The notes under the pieces: model-generated | Databases searched by the model: none | What the model saw: only the letters and a program-made list of their open reading frames with translations | What the model was told of the DNA's origin: nothing | Position numbers and translations under genes: made by a program | Assembly (NCBI GenBank): GCA_002737595.1 | Contig: NSHZ01000001.1 | Coordinates: 1-64,000, forward strand | Direction: 5' to 3' | Length of the DNA stretch: 64,000 nt | Source of the DNA: Actinomycetota bacterium | GTDB lineage: Bacteria > Actinomycetota > Actinomycetes > Nanopelagicales > Nanopelagicaceae | In this document: positions 52,903 to 61,208 of the stretch, in pieces | Numbering within the stretch: the first letter of the stretch is position 1 | How the letters are laid out: each line of letters starts with the position of its first letter

Positions 52903-54990
52903 ATGTTTGAGCGGTTAGCTCACTTCCTGATCCGTCGTCGTAAGGCGGCGCTCGCCCTTTCGCTCATCGCACTTCTGGTGCTCGGAAGCATCGGCACCCT
53001 CCTCTTTAGCCGAATGCAATCCAGTGGCTACTCGGACCCAGGAAGTGAATCCGCTCGCGTCTGGACAATTCTGCAAGATGATTTCAAGATCGAAGCAGCT
53101 TCTGTCGTGCTGATCGTTGATTCCAAGAAGGGCAACGCGGCATCAAATAGCACAGAGGCACTTGCTTTGGAGAAAAAGGTTGCCGCACAACCTGGTGTTG
53201 ATCGCACCGTCTCGTACTGGTCTGTGGGAAATCGTAAGGAGTTCCTTAGCAAAGATGGGAAAGCTGGATACATATTTGTCTTCCTCAGTAACTCTGGTGA
53301 AGCCTCGATCGGCGCGACATCGCGGATGCTACAAAAAGAGTTCGACGGTGATGAAGGCAATCTGCGCGTATACGCCACGGGATTTGGGGTTTTCTCTAGT
53401 TCGGTAAATGAATTAATCAAGAGCGACCTTGCCAAATCTGAATCTATCGCGATTCCAATTACTTTTATTTTACTAATATTGGTATTCGGATCACTTGTTG
53501 CTTCAGGCATGCCCTTACTCGTGGGGCTCTTCGCGATCATAGGTGCATTCTTTGGCGTGTGGCTTATCAGCCTCTTCGCGGATGTCAGCATTTTTGCGCT
53601 CAACCTGATTACCGGATTAGGGCTAGGCCTCGGTATCGATTACGCCCTCCTCATGGTCAATCGTTTCCGCGAAGAATTACATGCCGGAAAAGATGTCGAA
53701 GAGGCAGTGGTCCGAACCGTCACTACTGCGGGGCGTACGATCTTTTTCTCTGGCCTCACGGTCGCAGTTACTCTGGGATCTCTCGTTGTCTTCCCCCAAT
53801 ACTTTCTCAAATCTTTTGCTTACGCCTCCCTCGCCGTTGTCTTCATGGCCATTGTCGCGGCGCTCATACCCCTTCCTGCCATGTTGGCAATACTCGGCCA
53901 CAAAGTTGATAAAGGAGTTGTGCGAAGGAGCTCTATCACCCCGAAAGAAGACGGCGGCTGGTCTCGAATCGCACGCATGGTCATGCACCGTCCGGTACGT
54001 GTGGCATTCGTGGCGCTGCTTTTCTTAGGAGTTCTCATTCTTCCGCTCAAAGGTGTGCTCTTTTCGCAGGCCGACGAGCGCGTGCTGCCGGCTTCAAATA
54101 AAGCCGCAATAGCAGCTCAAGTCCAGCAAGATCGTTTTGCTGGAGCGATCGCAAACCCCATCCAATTCCTCATTCCAGTGAGTGCCAGTGACATTGAGAC
54201 GTATAAGTCTGAAATTGCACAGCAAGAGCACATCGTTGCCGTGATCCCGGGAGCAGAGACTAAGGATTACATCCAAGTGCAAGCCGTGAGCGATATATCG
54301 CCCCGAACTCCAGCGGGTGAGAATCAAATTCTGAAACTACGCGCAATTCCAGCACCAAGTGGAACTCTCATCGGTGGCGTCGCCGCCGATTATGCAGATT
54401 CACAAGGGGGCATCAAGAGCAAGTTGCCGATCGTGGTGACGTGGATCGTTATCGCAGTCCTACTCCTGCTCTTTATGTTTACTGGCTCGATCATCCTCCC
54501 CTTTAAGGCGATCGTGCTCAACTTCATTTCACTAGGTGCCACGATTGGCGTGATGAAGTGGATTTTCGTAGACGGCCACCTGAATTGGCTCGTTGGTTCC
54601 TTCACCAATACGGGAACTCTCGATACATCGATGTTGGTTCTCGTGGCAGTAACAACATTTGGGCTTTCCATGGATTATGAGCTTTTCCTCCTCTCACGCA
54701 TCAAGGAAGAACACGACGCCGGGAAAGGCACCGTTGACTCCGTCGCCATCGGACTTCAACGTTCATCACGCATCATTACTGCGGCAGCTGCTCTACTAGC
54801 CATCATCTTCGCCTCATTTATATTAAGCGGAGTGACATCAATCAAAATACTTGGATTCGGTGTGGCCTTTGCGATTCTTCTCGACGCCACCATCATTCGG
54901 GCACTACTCGTACCTGCATTGATGCGTCTTTTTGGTGAGCAAAATTGGTGGGCACCTAAAGCGTTAAAGCGCTTCACCGTAGATCACTAA
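52903..54990 (+). CDS. MMPL/RND family membrane transporter
   Basis: 695 residues with 11-12 helices in two repeats. GLGLGIDYALLMVNRFREEL (TM4 region) and SMDYELFLLSRIKEEHDAGK carry the proton-relay Asp-Tyr pair of MmpL proteins; large extracytoplasmic loops lie after TM1 and TM7. A good RBS (CAGGAG) precedes ATG. Exports lipids or hydrophobic drugs. Flanked by tetR and by a convergent marR gene, with which it overlaps four bases at the 3' end. Confidence 0.9.
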   Translation: MFERLAHFLIRRRKAALALSLIALLVLGSIGTLLFSRMQSSGYSDPGSESARVWTILQDDFKIEAASVVLIVDSKKGNAASNSTEALALEKKVAAQPGVDRTVSYWSVGNRKEFLSKDGKAGYIFVFLSNSGEASIGATSRMLQKEFDGDEGNLRVYATGFGVFSSSVNELIKSDLAKSESIAIPITFILLILVFGSLVASGMPLLVGLFAIIGAFFGVWLISLFADVSIFALNLITGLGLGLGIDYALLMVNRFREELHAGKDVEEAVVRTVTTAGRTIFFSGLTVAVTLGSLVVFPQYFLKSFAYASLAVVFMAIVAALIPLPAMLAILGHKVDKGVVRRSSITPKEDGGWSRIARMVMHRPVRVAFVALLFLGVLILPLKGVLFSQADERVLPASNKAAIAAQVQQDRFAGAIANPIQFLIPVSASDIETYKSEIAQQEHIVAVIPGAETKDYIQVQAVSDISPRTPAGENQILKLRAIPAPSGTLIGGVAADYADSQGGIKSKLPIVVTWIVIAVLLLLFMFTGSIILPFKAIVLNFISLGATIGVMKWIFVDGHLNWLVGSFTNTGTLDTSMLVLVAVTTFGLSMDYELFLLSRIKEEHDAGKGTVDSVAIGLQRSSRIITAAAALLAIIFASFILSGVTSIKILGFGVAFAILLDATIIRALLVPALMRLFGEQNWWAPKALKRFTVDH

Positions 54991-55481
54991 AGGCTTTGTA
55001 TTTTCTTCACCACATTATGAAGTGAAGATGCCAGTGCACTCACTTCCTTGGGTGAGAGGGATCCAAGCATCAACGTCTCTTCTGCATTGAACTTGGGAAA
55101 AAACTTCTTCATCATGCGTTTTCCTGCTGGCGAGAGGGAGACCACCACCTTGCGCTTATCTTCACTTCTCGAACTTCGAACGATCAGACCTCGAGCATCC
55201 AGTGTGTTGAGCACTCCACTGAGTGTGCCTTTCGAGATACGCACCTCGGCAGCGAGCGCGGTGGCCTCCACCTCTTCCCAAATCCAGGTCACCCAAAGCA
55301 CCACGAAGGCAGTCCAGGTGAGATCCACGTCTTTCAAGACTGCTGACTCCACCCGGTTGCGCACGGCATTTGCTGCCAAGTAGAGATTGCTCACCGCGCG
55401 CATCGCTTCAAAATCCAGACCCAAGCCACCCAAAGTTGCGTTGAGAGCACGTTCGGACTCGTCGATCGTTCGCTTAGTCAC
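54987..55481 (-). CDS. MarR family transcriptional regulator
   Basis: 164 residues. Winged-helix motif VEATALAAEVRISKGTLSGV, LNTLDARGLIVRSSRSEDKR and VVVSLSPAGKRMMKKF. Starts at GTG 55481, with TATTCT exactly six bases upstream. Convergent with the mmpL gene; target genes cannot be assigned. Confidence 0.85.
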   Translation of the reverse strand: MTKRTIDESERALNATLGGLGLDFEAMRAVSNLYLAANAVRNRVESAVLKDVDLTWTAFVVLWVTWIWEEVEATALAAEVRISKGTLSGVLNTLDARGLIVRSSRSEDKRKVVVSLSPAGKRMMKKFFPKFNAEETLMLGSLSPKEVSALASSLHNVVKKIQSL

Positions 55482-55527
55482 GTGTACAGAATAGAGGCCT
55501 GGTTCGATGGCTCTAGACTTTTCCCAG

Positions 55528-55601
55528 GTCCCCGTAGCTCAGTCGGATAGAGCGACCGCCTCCTAAGCGGTAGGCCACGCGTTCAATTCGCGTCGGGGAC
55601 A
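55528..55601 (+). tRNA. tRNA-Arg (anticodon CCU)
   Basis: A 74-nt cloverleaf: acceptor GTCCCCG/CGGGGAC, anticodon stem ACCGC/GCGGT around CTCCTAA (anticodon CCU), T-stem GCGTT..-type GCG/CGC pairs with TTCAATT loop, discriminator A. Reads AGG. CCA is not encoded. tRNA genes for rare Arg codons are frequent integration sites, and accessory genes follow here. Confidence 0.9.
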
Positions 55602-55613
55602 CTTGTGCAGAAG

Positions 55614-55641
55614 GAGATTCACAGAGAGAGATTCACAGAGA
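55614..55641. repeat. 14-bp tandem duplication
   Basis: GAGATTCACAGAGA occurs twice head to tail immediately downstream of tRNA-Arg. No coding role. It could be replication slippage or a remnant of an integration event at the tRNA 3' side. Confidence 0.7.
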
Positions 55642-55730
55642 TTTAGCACTCTTCTCCGGCAAGCCAGCCCACACTCTCGGCTGCTCGCCGATTAGGCTCC
55701 TGCCATATTCAAATATTCGGAAGGGTTCTG

Positions 55731-56189
55731 ATGCGTACAGGTATCACTAAAGTCTTGGCCTCTGGGCTTCTCGTCTTGATTACCTCCGCTAGCCTGCCGA
55801 GCATCGCCCAAGCAGCACTCGCGCTCCCTGGCGGCACCTGCGTGAAAGTAAATACCAAGACCAAGATCGCCACCATTGCTTACACCTGCACGAAGAATGC
55901 GAAGACAAAGAAACTCACCTGGACTCGATCTAGCCCACTCCTTGCGGCCGCTCGCTGCACCAGCATTAAATCTTCTTATACCGAATCACTCGCTGGCTAC
56001 GACCTTGCCGTCAAACAACTCAACGATCTCGAAGCCAAACTCAATGAGCCTTCACTTAACGAAAGCCCCTCACCACAATTAGATAATCTTCGAGCAGCGG
56101 TCAAGGGTATGAAGGCAGTGACTCTTCCGCTACTCAAGAGCTTGGTAGATGATGCCGGCGCCGAATACAACGCGGGATGCGTTAAGTAG
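55731..56189 (+). CDS. Secreted protein of unknown function (152 aa)
   Basis: A clear signal peptide (VLASGLLVLITSASLPSIAQ, cleavage near AQA-AL) precedes a small domain LPGGTCVKVNTKTKIATIAY with TCTKNAKTKKLTWTRSS, a two-Cys beta motif that recurs in secreted proteins of aquatic Actinobacteria. A helical C-terminal half follows with further Cys. GGAAGGG is the RBS. Function unknown. Confidence 0.72.
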   Translation: MRTGITKVLASGLLVLITSASLPSIAQAALALPGGTCVKVNTKTKIATIAYTCTKNAKTKKLTWTRSSPLLAAARCTSIKSSYTESLAGYDLAVKQLNDLEAKLNEPSLNESPSPQLDNLRAAVKGMKAVTLPLLKSLVDDAGAEYNAGCVK

Positions 56190-56196
56190 GCCTTAA

Positions 56197-56871
56197 TTAA
56201 GTGGGTACATCGCTTCTACCGTTAGATTTTCCTACCCACGCATCAACGTCATACCCGCGGACTTCCCAATAACCGGGCTCTACTTCCTTTGTTACTTCGA
56301 TTGCCGCTAACCATTTAAGCGATTTATAACCATACATCGGACCTACAAAGAGTCGAACGGGTCCACCATGCTTTGAGGTAATCGCCTTATCGAAGAGCGC
56401 ATCTGCGACCAGCACATCCTTGCGCATTCCTTGTTCTAGGGTGAGAGATTCGGTGTATGCACCATCACTAGATAAAAACTTGAGTGCGGTAGCTGATCCC
56501 TGCACACCAGCAGCGCCCAATATATCTTGGAGCAAGACACCTTCCCAGGGAACATTCTTCACGCGCCATCCCGTGACACATTGGAAATCTCGAACAAGTC
56601 TTGTCCGCGGCAATTTTTGCAAGTCGGCCAATGTCAGGGTGATATCTTGATTTACTAATCCCTCTATGCGTAACGAAAAATCTGCGGGCAAGATGTCCGG
56701 ATCCTCATCCACTACCGTGAAGTATTGAAATCCATCGCTTTCAAATAACGAGGGCTTCTCGCTTAATGATTCTGTGAGTGGGGCGATGCGATCCTTTACT
56801 TTTACGCCAGCAAATGCAGTCAGACCCACCAAACCCAGTGCAACTGCAGCTCGGCGCGTTATTTCTCGCAT
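56197..56871 (-). CDS. Tat-exported molybdopterin oxidoreductase (sulfite oxidase fold)
   Basis: 224 residues. The N-terminus REITRRAAVALGLVGLTAF is a twin-arginine-type signal. The oxidored_molyb domain holds the Mo-ligating Cys98 in DFQCVTGWRVKNVPWEG and GGPVRLFVGPMYGYKSLKWL. It lacks the C-terminal dimerisation domain of sulfite oxidases, like YedY/MsrP-type proteins. Likely a periplasmic reductase or oxidase needing the cofactor made by moaC/mogA/moeA. Substrate unknown; no MsrQ-like partner is adjacent. Confidence 0.85.
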   Translation of the reverse strand: MREITRRAAVALGLVGLTAFAGVKVKDRIAPLTESLSEKPSLFESDGFQYFTVVDEDPDILPADFSLRIEGLVNQDITLTLADLQKLPRTRLVRDFQCVTGWRVKNVPWEGVLLQDILGAAGVQGSATALKFLSSDGAYTESLTLEQGMRKDVLVADALFDKAITSKHGGPVRLFVGPMYGYKSLKWLAAIEVTKEVEPGYWEVRGYDVDAWVGKSNGRSDVPT

Positions 56872-56931
56872 TCATACATGGTGGCATCAGCCGTAACGGG
56901 ACGCCACTTGAGTTGCTACCCGGAATCTTTT

Positions 56932-56970
56932 CGGGGAAAACCAAAGGCCCCGGAGGGTGATTCCGGGGCC
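56932..56970 (-). terminator. Intrinsic terminator after the repeat-protein gene
   Basis: On the minus strand GGCCCCGGA (56962-56970) pairs with TCCGGGGCC (56946-56954) around a short loop, followed by TTTGGTTTT. The strongest hairpin-plus-T-tract in the window, closing the gene at 56998. Confidence 0.75.
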
Positions 56971-56997
56971 CGTGATTTCTTACAAGAGAGAGTCTAG

Positions 56998-57747
56998 CTA
57001 TGCGCGCTTTAAACTCGAACTTCCCGCTGGTGTCGTCGGAGCAACTGTGGGGGTAAGAGGAGTTACCGCCGCCTTAGCCGCTGCCATTTCTGCGGTGTAG
57101 GTCTTCTCGGCCGCATCTAGAGCAGCAGAGAGTTGCGCCTGTGCAGGTGCAATCGCCGCGTTATAAGTGGCCCGGGCTGGTGCAGTCGATGCGGTGTAGG
57201 CATCAAGAGCTGCCTTCAGCCCCGCTTGATAAGCGGTGCGAGCTGCCTGGCGGCCACCAATATCAACTGCGCCGATACGAGCGGTGTCGTACACGCTATT
57301 GGCTGCCTTTTTGGCGCTCTTCATTGCTGTCTCAGCTGGCACGAGTGCCGCCTTGAAAGCGGTGACAGCACCACTGGTTTGTGTCGAGTAAGCAGCGATG
57401 GCGGCAGCGTGAGCAGCCGCAAACTTGGTCTCAGCAGCAATGACAGCAGGGCTCTTCGCCTTAAAGCCACGGCCCTTGCCGTTCTGCTGTGGGCCACCCT
57501 GTTGTGGGCCACCCATTTGTGGGCCACCCTTTTGTGGGCCACCCTGTTGTCCACCCATTTGTGGGCCACCCTGTTGTCCACCCATTTGTGGGCCACCCTT
57601 TTGTGGGCCACCCTGTTGTCCACCCATTTGTCCACCCATTTGTGGGGTGGGGGTAGGAAGAGCATTCTCAGCAGAAGCTGGGAGCGCCCCGAACGCCAAA
57701 GTAGAGAGGACGATTCCGGTAACAACGAGAGCGGATTTCTTATTCAT
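56998..57747 (-). CDS. Secreted G/Q/P/M-repeat and Ala-rich helical protein
   Basis: About 249 residues from ATG 57747 (AAAGGAG upstream). Signal peptide VVTGIVLSTLAFGALPASA, then about 55 residues of GGPQMGGQQGGPQKGG-like repeats, a basic GKGRGFKAK hinge and a long Ala-rich, low-charge helical domain (AAAHAAAIAAYSTQTSGAVT) ending in Thr/Pro and SSSLKRA. No enzymatic motif. The repeat is encoded by a minisatellite (57484-57646), so length may vary between strains. Possibly a surface or biofilm matrix protein. The frame extends to 57834. Confidence 0.72.
   Translation of the reverse strand: MNKKSALVVTGIVLSTLAFGALPASAENALPTPTPQMGGQMGGQQGGPQKGGPQMGGQQGGPQMGGQQGGPQKGGPQMGGPQQGGPQQNGKGRGFKAKSPAVIAAETKFAAAHAAAIAAYSTQTSGAVTAFKAALVPAETAMKSAKKAANSVYDTARIGAVDIGGRQAARTAYQAGLKAALDAYTASTAPARATYNAAIAPAQAQLSAALDAAEKTYTAEMAAAKAAVTPLTPTVAPTTPAGSSSLKRA
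57484..57646 (-). repeat. 12/15-bp minisatellite encoding GGPQ/MGGQ repeats
   Basis: On the plus strand units like TTGTGGGCCACCC and TTGTCCACCCAT alternate about twelve times with single-base variants, in frame with the G/Q/P/M-rich segment of the secreted protein. High slippage potential. Confidence 0.85.
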
Positions 57748-57905
57748 GGTGACTCCTTTGTTGGGCATGCCTTCAAGATAGTCGGGGCGCCACCCGGGCA
57801 GCGCCAATCTTTGGATCCTCACAGAGAACTCCACGAGAACCAGAGGTTCACACGCTCAGCAGGAATGCCGAGACGCGCCTGAGACACGCCTGAGACCACT
57901 CCTAC

Positions 57906-58814
57906 CTAACAGAGCGGAACGGCATCCTCAACCCGGCGACCGCTCTCACCAAAGGCTTTTTTGATCAAAGTGACAAGTAGCGGCGGTCGCTCGCTATCGC
58001 CTTCGCCCAAGCGACACACGCTGCGCTGCACAATCGAGGTATTTGGTAGCCGGACCACGATACGAGGCTGTTCTAACAACACACTCGTCCAATTGTTATC
58101 CGCTGTTAATACATATCCCACCAACGTGGATGGCTGATCTTTGATCGTGGCATCTGCAGTTGCATCGGTTGTTGCCAAAGAAGTGGAAACTGCTAATCGT
58201 TCAGGTGCAAGCCAAAGTTGATTATCAAAGAGCAACTGCACACCCGCAACGAACGTAAGTGAAATAAGAAGCGCCTTAACGGGACTCGTCCAATTCTTCG
58301 GCCAGCCCACCCATGCAAGCAATGCAGCGTACCCAATTGTTAAGAACGAACTCACGTAAGCAACGATGGCTACTACGTTGTTAGAAGCGATGGGGCTCGG
58401 TACCGCAGCCACCACCAAGAACCACGCAGCCGCGGAGAACCAGACACGTGGGCTGCGTGCGATACGCCCCGTAAGTGGGGAACCAAGAAGGTACACGGTC
58501 GCCGCGGTGGCGGCAGTGAGTAATAGGAATGGAAGTGCTTGCACAATCGCACCGGTCACGGTCTTACTAATGCCTTGGGCATCAAGAAAACTCAAGGCCG
58601 TGGGGGCGCTGCGTCCGCTGACAGCGATCAACCGAGTCAAGATGTAGAGCACTCCGGCACCGCTGGCCACTTGCGCGCCAGAGCCTTTGGCTAATTCAGC
58701 AATAGCGCCCCATTGATTCCCGCGGGCTTCGTCACGAGCAATATCGGCTTCGGTAAAGCCTTCATCATCGATCGAAAGATCAATATTTGGATCTTGAGCG
58801 TTATTTTCGGTCAT
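57906..58814 (-). CDS. Multi-span membrane protein of unknown function (302 aa)
   Basis: About 302 residues from ATG 58814, which overlaps the preceding stop as ATGA. An acidic N-terminus (DLSIDDEGFTEADIARDEAR) precedes about five helices (for example AIVQALPFLLLTAATAATVY) and an extracytoplasmic C-terminal domain with two Cys (SVCRLGEG and the final residue). No known family recognised. Forms a two-gene unit with the 363-aa protein upstream. Confidence 0.65.
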   Translation of the reverse strand: MTENNAQDPNIDLSIDDEGFTEADIARDEARGNQWGAIAELAKGSGAQVASGAGVLYILTRLIAVSGRSAPTALSFLDAQGISKTVTGAIVQALPFLLLTAATAATVYLLGSPLTGRIARSPRVWFSAAAWFLVVAAVPSPIASNNVVAIVAYVSSFLTIGYAALLAWVGWPKNWTSPVKALLISLTFVAGVQLLFDNQLWLAPERLAVSTSLATTDATADATIKDQPSTLVGYVLTADNNWTSVLLEQPRIVVRLPNTSIVQRSVCRLGEGDSERPPLLVTLIKKAFGESGRRVEDAVPLC

Positions 58815-59902
58815 GAGACGGCGCTCCAAATCACTGGGGTACTCACGGGAATCGAAATCGCGTTTAGAGTCATTTCTGCAGAATCAAGAGCCTCATCAAA
58901 TGGCATTCCAGCCACAATCGGCTTGCGGACAAAGAGTGTTCCAGCCGGGACCTGCATCTGCCATGTGATGCGCAATTGAGGAAGTGACTTGCCGGTGGTC
59001 CACGGAACGGCGATGCAGATGTCACCATTATCGGTGGTCTTACCGCGCACTTCACCACCGGGATAAGAAACAATAATTGACTGATTCTTTGCTGCTTGAC
59101 TAGTGGCTCGCTCGGGATTGCCTGTGACGACTTCGTCCTTGTCATAGCCCACACGAGTTGCGATGACATAGACGTGTAACGACTGACCATCCACCGTTGC
59201 AGTGGCTGCCAGCGCGCCCTGACCCACGTCGTCAAATGGATATTGGCCCGTCGATGAGCGATCAACCATCGCCGTTGAAAGATCAACAACCTCTTGATCA
59301 AAGGTAAGCCCTTGGTCTTCAAGACCCATCATTGTGCGTGATGCTAACCAGGTTGCGATGGTGCCATCTCGCGAAGTGAGCGCAAGAATCTGTTCAGTCA
59401 AAGCTTGGTCATAGCGAACTGCATAAGCAAGATTTCGCACTTGTCTTAATTGATTTACCCACGTTTCATCACCAGTGGCACGACCCATGTCTGTGAGCGG
59501 GACAGCTCGCATGGTTTCAGTAACCTTTGCCGACGTGAGCAAACCGAGTGGCACCGTGTCCAGGGATTGACCAGGAAGCGTGTACGTACGCATTGTTACA
59601 ATTCCTGACGGGCCCACAGTGTCGCGGATATTTCCTGGTGGAACTTCAACTGGTTGCTCGGTCAAACTAAATTGACTCGTATATCCCTGGCAAGGAATTT
59701 CGCTCGCCTTCATCGGCGAATCTAATCGAAAGGCAATCGCCGCAAAGAAGAGCACGGGCAGCAGCAGGACGGCGATGATGCCGCGGCGGTGTTCAGCCAC
59801 CCGGGAGGGACGGCGAGCTACGCCTTCCTTATCGCGCCAAAAGACCCACCACGGACTCGTGGCCGAGCTTGTGGCGCTGCCTTCAGTTGAATCGTGCGAC
59901 AT
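58811..59902 (-). CDS. Bitopic membrane protein of unknown function (363 aa)
   Basis: 363 residues: cytoplasmic Ser/Thr-rich start, one helix (GIIAVLLLPVLFFAAIAFRL) near residue 44, then a large extracytoplasmic domain with two well-spaced Cys (IPCQGYTS and GDICIAVPW). It has neither ESX-type nor protease motifs. Translationally coupled with the 302-aa gene, suggesting an envelope complex. It follows the SGNH hydrolase by ten bases. Confidence 0.65.
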   Translation of the reverse strand: MSHDSTEGSATSSATSPWWVFWRDKEGVARRPSRVAEHRRGIIAVLLLPVLFFAAIAFRLDSPMKASEIPCQGYTSQFSLTEQPVEVPPGNIRDTVGPSGIVTMRTYTLPGQSLDTVPLGLLTSAKVTETMRAVPLTDMGRATGDETWVNQLRQVRNLAYAVRYDQALTEQILALTSRDGTIATWLASRTMMGLEDQGLTFDQEVVDLSTAMVDRSSTGQYPFDDVGQGALAATATVDGQSLHVYVIATRVGYDKDEVVTGNPERATSQAAKNQSIIVSYPGGEVRGKTTDNGDICIAVPWTTGKSLPQLRITWQMQVPAGTLFVRKPIVAGMPFDEALDSAEMTLNAISIPVSTPVIWSAVS

Positions 59903-59912
59903 CTACGTCCCC

Positions 59913-60692
59913 CTAGGGGATCCAGCGTAGAGGCTCGGCGTACTTGGGAGAACGACCATCGCCCGAAGAACGCCCGCGAATCCGGCGCCAGAGCCAAGGA
60001 AGCAAGAAGGCTTGAATCCAGCGGAGGTCCTCCCAGAGATCGGCCACCTTGGAGCGTGGGCCGTCCGGGAGTAAGGGCTCGCGCCACCGGAGATCATCGG
60101 AGAGACCCAGCTGAACTGTGATGGCTTGCGCGACTCGATGATGGCCCTCGGAGTTGAGATGGAGTCGATCGGCATTCCAGAAGCGACGATCTTGCAATAT
60201 ATGGGCTTCTGCGGCATCAATCACGATAGCGTTATAAAGACGAGCAGCTTCACGTACATGGACGTTAAATAACGCAAAGCGCGAAGCTAAACGATCAGCG
60301 GTACGCCCTGACCCACCAGCTCGCTCGATCACGGTAAAGAGCATCACACGTGCGCCTGCGCTACTTAATTGTGCGACAGCGCTCATATAACTTTCTGCAA
60401 TAAGGGCGCCGTCATATTTTGGACGCAACAGATCATTCGCTCCAGCATGAAAGGAGACCAACGTCTTGCCAGGAATAACTTGTGTAAGTGCCTTGCTCAC
60501 TTGCAAATCCAGAACTTGGCTCAAAAGTTTTCCGCGGATTGCGTGATTTACGTAAGAAAAATCAGCATTCTGGTCTGCGAGTGCATCGGCTAATCTGTCT
60601 GCCCAACCTCTATATCTGTGCGCTCCTGAATAGAACTCATCGCAGAGCCCCTCACTGAAGGAATCTCCTAAAACAATAAAACGTTCGTACAT
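59913..60692 (-). CDS. SGNH/GDSL family hydrolase
   Basis: 259 residues. Block I VLGDSFSEGLCDE (Ser), block II-like HAIRGKLLSQ, block III SFHAGANDLLRP (GxND Asn) and block V NADRLHLNSEGHHRVA (Asp-x-x-His). No signal peptide, so an intracellular esterase or deacetylase. The basic C-terminus (WLWRRIRGRSSGDGR) is unusual. Starts directly after the Rieske gene stop (TAAATG). Confidence 0.85.
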   Translation of the reverse strand: MYERFIVLGDSFSEGLCDEFYSGAHRYRGWADRLADALADQNADFSYVNHAIRGKLLSQVLDLQVSKALTQVIPGKTLVSFHAGANDLLRPKYDGALIAESYMSAVAQLSSAGARVMLFTVIERAGGSGRTADRLASRFALFNVHVREAARLYNAIVIDAAEAHILQDRRFWNADRLHLNSEGHHRVAQAITVQLGLSDDLRWREPLLPDGPRSKVADLWEDLRWIQAFLLPWLWRRIRGRSSGDGRSPKYAEPLRWIP

Positions 60693-61157
60693 TTATCCGA
60701 CTGTCACCGTTGTTGCACTTGTGGACACCTTAATGGAAGGAAGTGCTGTCCTGGCAGGCGAGATTTTCACTTTGCCGTCAATACCAAATACCGAGCCATG
60801 CAACATGCACACCAATTGTTTATCGATAAACTCAAGTGGACCACCTGCGTGAGTACAAACGAGCGCCATTGCCTTAAAGGAATTACTACCCGTAGAGACT
60901 AAAGCTACTGGAACGCCCTTACTCTCTCCCACTACCAATATCGTGCCGGCCTTTTTGAGCGTGGGGTTGCTAGAAAGAGGTACCTGAAATTTCCCACCTG
61001 CAAGTTTCTTCACCCCTTTAGCCGAGGGGATGCTAGCCGCGGCTGCTGAGGACATATTGATCGTGGAGCCAGAAATTACTGCCAAGAACGCACCACAAAC
61101 GAGGGTGCGGCGTGAAATTTCGACGGCATTTTCATTAGTTATCTCGGAAGAAGTCAT
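60693..61157 (-). CDS. Tat-exported Rieske [2Fe-2S] protein
   Basis: 154 residues. Twin-arginine signal EISRRTLVCGAFLAVISGST, then a Rieske fold with Cys101-x-His103 (VCTHAGGPLEF) and Cys117-x2-His120 (CMLHGSVFGIDGKV). The disulfide cysteines of bc1 Rieske proteins are absent. A small exported electron carrier of the ferredoxin type, related to proteins partnered with bc-like chains. Followed without gap by the SGNH hydrolase. Confidence 0.86.
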   Translation of the reverse strand: MTSSEITNENAVEISRRTLVCGAFLAVISGSTINMSSAAAASIPSAKGVKKLAGGKFQVPLSSNPTLKKAGTILVVGESKGVPVALVSTGSNSFKAMALVCTHAGGPLEFIDKQLVCMLHGSVFGIDGKVKISPARTALPSIKVSTSATTVTVG

Positions 61158-61208
61158 AGTGGCTATCTTCCCCTACTCTTGAGGTGTTGTCAGCCGGAGG
61201 AGGAGAGT

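Noticed and set aside
57484..57646. CRISPR-like array
   Set aside because: Units are 12-15 bp, contiguous, without spacers and in coding frame; it is a minisatellite. No CRISPR array or cas gene is visible in the window.
57133..57882. 249-codon plus-strand frame opposite the repeat protein
   Set aside because: Its Trp/Cys/Leu-rich repeats are the antisense reading of the minisatellite; the minus frame has a signal peptide and a terminator.
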